A stretch of DNA of 64,000 bases from Ceratorhiza oryzae-sativae (lineage: Eukaryota > Basidiomycota > Agaricomycetes > Cantharellales > Ceratobasidiaceae), in the NCBI GenBank assembly GCA_030998015.1, contig JARWMV010000031.1:107413-171412 (forward strand). Reading direction: 5' to 3'. Each line of letters starts with the position of its first letter. The first letter of the stretch is position 1. The notes beneath the pieces are model-generated. The model was not told where the DNA came from, did not search any database, and saw only the letters and a program-made list of their open reading frames with translations. The position numbers and the translations under genes were made by a program. Below, piece after piece: positions 55,701 through 64,000 of this stretch.

Positions 55701-58557
55701 TTTTTCACGTCGCTGAAGAAAATCTTGATCCACCCGTTCCTGATGCGGAAGAAGCCGAAAGGCCTATCCCAGGATGAGTTCACCCGCACTCTGTTTCCCG
55801 ATCTCGCCTCCTACAAGGCTCACCCCTCCCCGAAAATCGACCGAATCCTCCAGATCCTAGCGCACCATCTCGGTGACGCCAACTCGACCGCTCCTCCTCT
55901 TTCTTGGACGGAAGACGGCAAGCTGATCGAGGCGAACGAGTCATCCAGGGAACCGAATCCGAAGGAAGGCCCGCCGAGACGGCGGAAGGCTGTGATCTTC
56001 TGTCACCTGTCGGAGAGTTGGCTACTGGTTAATCATGTATGTCTGTCTCCTTTACAATACTCGCGGTTCGTACATGACTGAGGTTCTTCATTAGATTCTC
56101 GAGCTCCACGGGCATAAGTGCCTGATGATCAATGGCAACATTAACACCGCGTTGCGCGACGAGGCGGTTGCGTCGTTTCAGTCCAAATGGCCCCGATGTG
56201 TTGCTACTAAGCGGGGTTGGGGCTCAGGGGTTGAACTTGCAACGAGGCTCGATCATGATGTTTGCGGTACGTTTGCTGCTCTCAACTTGGAATCACGAAA
56301 TTCAGCTAACGAAAACATGGTATTTTTATTTTACGTTCCAACCGATCTCATCTCGTTTCGATGTTTTCTCTCTCTTCCCCCCCCCCCTCTCCCCCAATGC
56401 CTGACACAATCTCATAAATCTAACCTAACCCACGCTTCGTGTGGTGTGAATACCTACCGTTTAAACAAGGATCATCCCTGGTCCGATTCCGAGTCTCAGC
56501 AAATCGACGGTCGCCTCCAACACCGCGGACAGAAATACCAAGTCATCAGCTACAAGCTCATTGCACCGAACACCCCCGACGAGTACCTGCTCGGGTATGC
56601 CGAGGGGAAAAAGTTAATGATGCAGGTGTTTACCCAAGAGTGCAAAACACGTGGTATGCCGGGATTTGAATGGGAGGAGAAGGAAGAAGAGGGCGAGGAC
56701 GAAGACGAGGTTCCCAAAACTGATCGGAGACAGCGCGCTTCGCGAGCAACGGTCAGGCAGAGGAAGAAGGCGGCCTCCCGCGACACGATGGTGAAGGTTC
56801 CAGGCCTCGAAGAGGACGGAGGGCGCAAATTGGGTCGTGGCACGGACGGGGACGACAAGTCCGAGCCCATAACCCTCCCCGATTCCGACGGCGAAGAGCC
56901 GAATGAGCACACCGCTGCTTCAACCTTGGAAAAGCCCAGCCCCCCTCCTTCAACGCAAAATCCTGATCCCCCAGCCGCCTCGTCCGAGACTGCCAAGAGA
57001 ACAGTCACAACCAGGCGCCACGCGAACAAGTCCAAGCCGATGCAGACGAAGCCCAGGCCCGAAAAGTTTTTCCACCCCGATTTCCCTGAGCTTGGCGCTC
57101 GCCCTCGGGAGGGCACGATCGCTCGCGACAAATGGGAAAAGCGGGTGATGAAGGCTGTTCTCAGGAGGGAGGCGCTGAAACGGGATCTGATGAGTGAGGT
57201 TACGTCGGAAATCGTGGCGGGGCTCTCTGCCAACCCGGCTCTAGTGCAAGCGTTCGCGCAAGCCAAGGTAACACCCACGAACCCAGCTCCCATCGGTCAG
57301 CCTGATCCCACCGGTTCGGACACCCCCGGTTCGGCCCCAGAAGATACTCGGCCGACAGACGTTGGTACAGCCATTCACCCTCTCGTTTCTGTTTCCGACC
57401 CGAAAGGGAAAGGAAAGGCGAAACTGGACGCCTCTGACGTCGACGGGAGCTCCTCGGCCCGAAGCGCGAAATCGAATTTGCTGTCAGACCACACGATGAT
57501 GCTGCAGATGGTCTCAATGGGGGTCTTCACCTGGGCGGAAGCGCAGTCGGCTCTTAACAAGATAGGAAAGCCGCCTTTGCCGGAGGACTTGAACCCGACT
57601 GGAGTCCAAGCAGGTGGTTCGAGCTCCAGGTATGGTGACTCCACTGGCACCACGACACGTAAGTTCACCTCAATATTTTACCATTCGAGATACGCCATTC
57701 TTACAGCTATTTCTAATGTCCATTCATCTCGAAACATTCCACTACTAAAACAGGACCCAGACCCGCTCCATCATTTAGGCAATCCGAGCACGAGCGGGCA
57801 ACCACACCACGCCCCCCGATCTCTCGCCATTCCAACCCCCCCTCCTCGGAAACCAGCCACTACCCCCGGCCGTGTCGCCGGCGTGATTCGAGAACTTAAA
57901 TCACCAGAGTTCGAGCAGCCAGCTGGCACGAAGCGACCCCGAATCGAGCGTAGTAGCTCGCCGTCTGGGGAGATGAACATAGGCCATACCCCTTCGTCAC
58001 CTCGTAGCTCTTCCCCGTGGTCTTCCTCTTTTCGCTCGCCTTCGTCGCCGCATAGTATGAACCTCGATCAGAGGCCGGCGAGTCCGATGCAGGAAGACTA
58101 TCCGGACTCCCCGAAGTTCCCATTCACGCAGCTCCGTACGCAATCCACACAGTCCACGGAACGAATCGAGAGCGAGCTACGAAATGTCGACATAGAAGAA
58201 TCCCCATGGTCTCAGGCGAGCACCGTGCCGCAGACTCAACGCTCGTCGTACGCCTTGTCTGCGTTTGAACGTCCGGATCCGGATATGAGCAAAACATTTG
58301 GCCGAGCATCGAGCACTGAGTCCTTGGAGGGCGGGAGTTGCTCGTCCCCGCCGAGAAGGGCTTCAACGGTGGACAATTCCGACTCTCGTCGAGCCCTTGG
58401 CAGTCTGGCGGGTCGCACGCCGTATCGGGCGCTCGAATCGACAGGCGGGGGCAGAGGTGGAAGCGAGAAGCCGGGCGAAACGTCCAAGCAGGGCAAGAGG
58501 AAGAAGATTAAGGATTTGTTCAGTTCTGCCCATGCAAAGGCGACGCGGAAACAGTGA
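52760..58557 (+). CDS. SNF2-type helicase/ATPase with long disordered tail, apparently frame-damaged
   Basis: Exons 52760-53110, 53167-53425, 53466-53657, 53719-54258, 54364-54611, 54695-~54939, 55044-55484, 55556-55580, 55698-56037, 56096-~56264 and ~56468 onward. Motifs: LMADKVGMGKTGQSIMF (Walker A), PSWIAAPTTLITQW (Ia), GILDEGHNYRNN (DEGH box), KAVIFCHLSESWLLVNHI (IV), SGVGAQGLNLQRGS (V) and PWSDSESQQIDGRLQHRGQK (VI). The DEGH box and motif order fit SNF2/Rad5-like DNA translocases acting on chromatin or repair. A Ser/Pro/Lys-rich tail of ~650 residues follows to 58557. Motif III (LTATP) is replaced because of a missing base near 54914, with frame restored by an extra base near 55071. Motif V lies one frame off after about 56190. 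The start at 52760 is the first ATG of the frame; an upstream exon is possible. Confidence 0.7.
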
Positions 58558-60019
58558 GCTCATGTATACTTTGTTCTATCGCTTTGTTCTAGCCATTCCC
58601 CCTTCCATTCTGATATACATGCGCCTCTTCGGACCCTACATAGATGTCCTCGACTCGGACTTATGTAAGCGAATATTGCATTACTCCACCCTCTTCCCAT
58701 TTCCCTTGTTTGATTTCTATGTCTATATTCTCTATGATAGTGATCTGCGCATTCGGGCTTATCAATTACCAACACTTTGATTCATCATATAAATATGCGA
58801 ACAGACTGTGAGGGGAAGAAAAAAAGAAAACATCAACTAGATCGGTATAAGCCACACGTTTCACAACGTCGTGCGGCTGCGAACAAGCATATCTGGCCAT
58901 GCTCGCAGAGTACGTCGTACGCTGCCCAAGACCCCGAACCAGTACAGTGTGCGTATGTGAAGGCCATACGTCTCATCGATATCAGCCCGTCGAGCGGCGG
59001 AAGTACGCCGTACCTGCGAGCGACAACCAGACACTTCCCTGTAACACCATACATCTCGTCTCTATCTATTGTTTGCTAGCCTATCGTGAGAACAAATATT
59101 GGATGTTGGGAAGCTCACACTAAGGCTAATTGGCATCAAGTCTGACTCCAGCGCCGAGCGAGTGCGCATAAACCAGCTGGAAGCGGCGCTGATTCAGACC
59201 CCGCTCGTCACACGGACAACGCTCTGCCCGTGATTACAAGCTGCGTCGAGAGAGGTATAATACGAAATGATAATTGAGTTGCAGCAGCCAACACAGAAGT
59301 AAGGTCCGTTGTTGTACTTACTCTGGTGGCTTCTCACGCGAGCCGCCAGTACGCCGTACGCACGAAAGTGCGCTGAACATACAAGTATTACATTAATGCA
59401 ACCAACCACGAACCAAGAGGCCCAGATTAGCGATTAGTGTTAGTGTCGCATGTTGCGATCTGGGCCGACCTATTCATACAACATTCACAACCCGCACCAC
59501 GACGCTAAGCTTAGTCCCAGGTACTCAACGGGGCTGTCACAATTTTCATGAACTCACTGACTTATGGGAGCTGATCGATGAGATGTTCGCCATGATTTGG
59601 GCTCGATAATCGCACCCGGTAATGTATGGATCGTGGTATGCAAAATCGCGTTTATGCAAAAGTCACATGGAGGTTTAGAAGACCTCACAGGACGACTGAC
59701 TATATGCGCGGGTATATGCGCGGGTGTATGCGTTCTCACAAGTAGAGTGACTCATTGATTTTAGCCTTCCGCGTTGTGGGTCGTATATTTCGCTCCCTTG
59801 ATTGTGCTGAAAGGGCGGAAAACCGGAAGAAAGCCTCCCTCATCACTCAATGTCCATGGGGATTGTATAATGATCAGTATTGTCTGGCTCCTCAGTATGG
59901 CCTTCTCGGATTCTAATTCAAGCTTCTGGAGGCCTTCTGCTGGAGCAATCGACAAGCTCCACCCTCTACCACACGGGTACGGCGTACGAGTCGCCGGTAC
60001 GGTTGAGCTTTCATTGATT
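58558..60019. other. intergenic with four GTAC-N3-GTAC palindromes
   Basis: No gene recognised. Palindrome sites at 58910-58920 (spacer GTC), 59003-59013 (GCC), 59349-59359 (GCC) and 59977-59987 (GGC). Open frames such as 59774-60025 have no motif. Confidence 0.55.
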
Positions 60020-60169
60020 GGATGACTTCCCGTAAGGGCCAAATCTAAGCTAAGCTAAGCTAAAGTCTGTATGACGTCATAAGTTATTAATGTCTGATTA
60101 CTCCACGTTGTAATCATTCCGCCTTTAGAATAGCTTAGCTTTAGTTTTAGCTCTTACAGGAAGTCATCC
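60020..60169. mobile_element. MITE-like element with ~47-bp terminal inverted repeats
   Basis: Left end GGATGACTTCCCGTAAG at 60020 and right end CTTACAGGAAGTCATCC ending at 60169 are inverted copies; the match continues inward through CTAAGCTAAGCTAAAG-type sequence for about 47 bp with several mismatches. ATT lies just outside both ends and may be the target duplication. No coding capacity. Superfamily not assigned. Confidence 0.75.
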
Positions 60170-60848
60170 ATTGTCAGAAGAAGAAAATGTACCTCGTATT
60201 CATTGTGCATGTGCACTAGTTTTCAATGCAGTTTGTCCAATATCTCCGTGTCACATGAGATCATTGTGTTGGGCTCACTCGCAATATGTAATAATCAAGC
60301 TGGTCGATTTGTTTCTTACGCTGCTTTCCTTGCAAGGTATGCCACGGGGCTACTCTGCATAGTGGTGATATCTCTATGTACACAACGACGGGAACGTCAT
60401 AACAATTACGTCATGCAAATTATGAGCCTATTCGATGATCTAAATGTACTCAGGGTGACCAAGTGGTAAATGTTTGAGCTCTCAAACACAATTGAAGGAA
60501 GCCCATCAATCCAAGTCTTAGGGAACTTGATCACTTATGGTAGGGCTCAGGTGGTTAGTTGGTGATATAACAGACTACACCGTGGGGTAAATGCCAAGGC
60601 ACTCTTCTGTTGGAGCTTTGGAATTTCATACAACCACTGAAAGATTAAACGGAACTAACGTAAAAAACGGTGCTCCGCTCGGGTTTATTTGCCCAATTGG
60701 AAGGTGGGGCAATCGCCTGTTGAAACGGCAAAGTCACCTGACAAAAGGGAGCTGTTTATTACCCAGAGCTGACCTAACCTGACCTACTGGTTCCTATATA
60801 TTTTCAACTGACCGAACTGAACTGACTGAACTGAACTGACTGACAGCT
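60170..60848. other. intergenic
   Basis: No gene recognised. At 60808-60845 there is an ACTGAACTGA-type simple repeat next to the telomere-like array. Confidence 0.45.
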
Positions 60849-60873
60849 CTAACCCTAACCCTAGCCCTAACCC
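60849..60873. repeat. short interstitial CCCTAA array
   Basis: Four units of CCCTAA (one reads CCCTAG). This is the TTAGGG type, unlike the TTAGG units attached to the PLE copies. Confidence 0.85.
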
Positions 60874-61109
60874 AAGAAGAAAAGAAAAGAAAACCGCAAC
60901 TGAATAACTGCACCCAAACTAACTGTAAAAAACAGCAACAGCAGTGCGATAGTTGGCTAGCTGACTCTAACGGTTACAGGGGCTTTGCTGTGGAAGCACT
61001 TTTTCTTTTGCCCAGAACCCATAATAAGTGGACAGGGCGCGACCTGGGCTTTTTGCTCCCTAGCTCACAATATCTGCCCCCAAAACCCAACCGACTTGCT
61101 GCACCAACC

Positions 61110-64000
61110 ATGCCTGAGAGACCAGACCAGGCCAACCGACCCATGATTAAAGACCGAATCGACAACAACCGTGGCGAGCGTATTACATTCAGTTTCGAGG
61201 AGTTCAGGGTGAAATACAAAGAGTTGGCGGAACGGCAGCTGAGGAACACAAGCGAGTACGGGGATCACACGGTGTTTGCTAATACAGGCACGTACGAAGA
61301 TCTAGGCTCCAAGTACCGGGCGAACATCATACCCACGAATTCGGAAACACAAGCCATTCGCCTCACCTACATGTGCGACATTGACTCCGTTATTGGTTTC
61401 ATCCATGAGGGTCTGCCTTTCCCCCTCCCGCAGGAGTGCTCCTTGCACTACCACATTCTAGACAACCCCATGATGGCTCTGGAAAAGAGCATCCACATCG
61501 AGCCGTATGAGTGGGACCTACCTGACAAGCAGAAATGCGTAAGCAAGCATGAACAATTGCATATATATTGGCTGCTAACCCTGCATGCATTTATGGTCTC
61601 AGAGTCTGCAATATCACATGATCCCCAACTCATACTTTGGTGAGATCGGTGGAGGGAACGCTCGTACAATCGCTGTGTGCATATTCTACCCCAACCTCGC
61701 GTTAGTACGGAAAGCTACCGATGGGAACACAGTGAGTACTGAGCATCAGGCACAGCTCTACAACCTAGCAGTCCGGCCAGCAGCTGAGGAGATCTTGCCT
61801 CGAGATCCTCTGAAAGCTTGGCCTGATCATTTCGAGTTTGAAAACTGGCGGGCTCGCCGAGCGAAAGGGCAAAGAGTCCATTCTACGCGCACTATCTCTG
61901 GGGCATACCTCCCAAGCTTCCTTGGTGCTCTGTATGCTAATACAAAAGCTAACCCAGCTCTCTCTTGGGCTGTTGGCTTCTTCTTGGGGATCGAGATCAA
62001 AGGCGTAAAAGATAGCACACGGCATCAGGTTCCGCAACCACTGGCTGTTGGGCCGGACGCGCTCAACGAGCAAGTAGAGAGCGAATTCAAGGATGGGAGA
62101 ACTGAGGCTATCATTAAAGCACTCGACCCACTGGATATTGAAGTGATCCTAACTGATCTAGCCGATTCGTTTTGGATCGACATTGCAACAGTGGTCCACC
62201 ATGGAGATCATGGGAAGAGCTTGCTGCCCAAGGCTGAAGCCCACGCCCAACTGGCGAACTTATTGACCGATATTGGTCAGCTCCGATGTGCATCGCGCAT
62301 CCAGAGAGGCTCCTCTGGTGGCTACTTTTTCGACTCATGGGCGCTCTTGACTCGGCATGGGGGATTTCGGATGAGCTTCCTTAGCCAGCAGGACTGCAGG
62401 AACCAGTGCCGTGATCCGGATATAATCGGACCATTTGGAACTTCGTACCTGAACGTATACACAGACGACATTAAGGAGACCCAGCTGAAGGACGCAGGTG
62501 AGGTCGCGAAACATATGAAGGGGGTAGATATGTACAAGGACTTTCCGTCCGTGCACGGGAAATTCCTTGAGCCCCTCGCCAAGATCTTCAAATCAAACTT
62601 TGAGCAACTCAAGGCGGTCGACGTCCGTCTCGAGTCCCGGGTTCGAATCGCGTCTGCTCTCGAAGCACATCGGTGGCTCAGAAAGGATTGGGTGGCCTCC
62701 TGCTTAGTGACAGTTCCCACCGCCGAGCTTTGGTGAGCGACCTAGAGCTGAGGGGGCGTTTCGGATACCAGGCTACTGACAATATTGTGTGTCAAATTAT
62801 TTCAGGCATTGGCGTCTTATACATTTAGAAGCAGCCGCAGTAACAATGGGAAAGGCTCACGCAGAGCTCATACATTTGTCGTCCGACAAAGCGCTGGCTA
62901 CAGCCACCCTTGGGCTCGGGATGTGCCTGAAGGCAAACGCGCTAGTCTGCCGGATGCGCGATAACGGACTCTATGCAACGTTGAAGGACACCTTGAGCCC
63001 TCATACGCTGGACCACAAGGTGGTTCTGGCTAGTCAGGACAACGGAGCATTTTTCATTCACACGCAGATCCTTGATCCACCTCTCTACAAGATCCCACGA
63101 ACGAGTTCGCACAGAATGCTAAATGCTTGGACGGTAGCATCGTTGTTGAGCATCGACCGAGACAGCAGCGCTCTTGAAGCCATAACCGCCCTCATGAATC
63201 GCGGGGGGGTCGGCCGGAACATGGCAAAGCGGGGTGTTCAGCGGCCATTCGACTGGGGACAGGACGATGCAGAACCCGAGGAGCTGACGGTCAGACTAGA
63301 CCCAGATACCATCGCGGTCGGGCCAGCTAGCCGAACGAAGCGGACGAAGCGGGTCGGGGTGTCGATGACTGAAAACCTGGAGGACGCCGTTGGTGCAGAC
63401 GCCGTCACCTTGCCGCAGCCGGCAGAGCTACCTGGTTATGCTTCGGCTGGCGAGGATGAAGAAGAGCCGGAGCCACCGGTGTCGCTGCTTGAGCAGCTAA
63501 ACGTTATCATGAACGCCATGCCGGGGACCATGCTGAAGGCGCTACCCACAACTTCAGGGCCGAGGAAGGAATCTTGGTGTGCCCTGACCCCTTCGCAGTG
63601 CAACTCTCTGCGATACTCGGACTTGACGGACTCCAAGAGGATTGATGGGTTCTTCAAGGGGTGGACCCAGGTCTCTAGTGAAGAAAGCTGGTCGCGCGCC
63701 GTAAAGAAGCTGCTACCGACCCTGGAGGAGTACGAAAGTTGGTGTGCAAAATCCAGACAGGGGGTGTATGCGCAGGGTCTCCATTACCTCGACTGGTTCA
63801 CGTCCTGGATCAGTATCCTAAGGAACTCAGACAATACACTGACTCAAAAGCAGATAGGGGATCTAGTAAAATGGATGAGGAGGAAAATTAGTACAGAAGC
63901 ACAGTGGCTACCAAATGGGAAGTCAGACCGTCTATGGGGTGAAACTGGAGCAGGGCCCAAGGCAAGGGTGTTTGGAACGGAGCTCGCAAAGGGTAGAGCA
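61110..64000 (+). CDS. long unrecognised protein, 3' end outside window
   Basis: ATG at 61110 (MPERPDQANRPMIKDRIDNN). Exons 61110-61538, 61603-62732 and 62806 to beyond 64000 join in frame with GT..AG introns of 64 and 73 nt. The protein so far exceeds 900 residues. Readable parts include GIEIKGVKDSTRHQVPQPLA, DIATVVHHGDHGKSLLPKAE, DAGEVAKHMKGVDMYKDF and, after position 63300, a basic stretch SRTKRTKRVGVSM followed by an acidic linker. No known domain, signal peptide or membrane helix was recognised. There is no frame break, unlike the neighbouring helicase. A link to the helicase gene upstream is possible only by proximity. Confidence 0.65.

Noticed and set aside
57659..57753. Intron in the helicase tail
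   Set aside because: Splice signals are good, but removal (95 nt) would shift the frame to an early stop, while the unspliced frame stays open to 58557.
62636..62652. tRNA T-arm-like GGTTCGAATC
   Set aside because: No matching acceptor, D or anticodon arms upstream, and it is inside an intact coding exon.

Overview
The window looks like nuclear DNA of a basidiomycete fungus, most likely an agaricomycete. The genes are broken by many 47-65 nt GT..AG introns, and there are FunK1-type fungal kinases, a Mug190-like C2 protein, a berberine-bridge-type oxidase and an NRPS-like adenylating enzyme. A Rhizoctonia/Ceratobasidium-like host is a guess from the overall gene flavour. No rRNA, tRNA or CRISPR array was found.

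Left part (1-24.2 kb), ordinary gene space: the 3' part of a Mug190-like C2-domain gene; a six-exon viperin homologue (minus, 3233-4447); an NRPS-like adenylation-domain enzyme (5707-7902); a multi-pass membrane protein (minus, 10348-~13195); a secreted FAD-linked oxidase (minus, 15395-17839); a decayed FunK1 kinase (18157-20307) facing a nearly intact one (minus, 20512-22912).

Middle part (24.4-49.3 kb), an accessory block framed by copies of one repeat. The repeat is the 3' region of a Penelope-like retroelement (PLE). Its only near-complete copy lies on the minus strand at 45038-49226 and has an ORF1-like gene and a reverse transcriptase with a YIDD active site but no GIY-YIG endonuclease. 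Each copy ends in TTAGG-type telomere-like repeats, and each carries what reads as a hammerhead ribozyme. Between the copies lie strongly CpG-depleted DNA, tandem repeats and three uncharacterised genes: a ParB-like gene, a large Ulp1-protease-like gene divergent from it, and a sirtuin with an extra C-terminal region.

Right part (49.3-64 kb): repetitive DNA, a large SNF2-type helicase gene (52760-58557), a 150-bp MITE-like element, a short TTAGGG-type interstitial array, and a long unrecognised gene that runs off the end.

The most unusual signal is a short palindrome, GTAC-N3-GTAC (often TGCGTAC-N3-GTACGCA). It occurs at least 13 times exactly and several more times in degraded form. All copies I found are between 25.3 and 60 kb and outside recognised exons. 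Single-base frame breaks recur in many otherwise convincing genes, so either the assembly has indel errors or much of this region is decaying.
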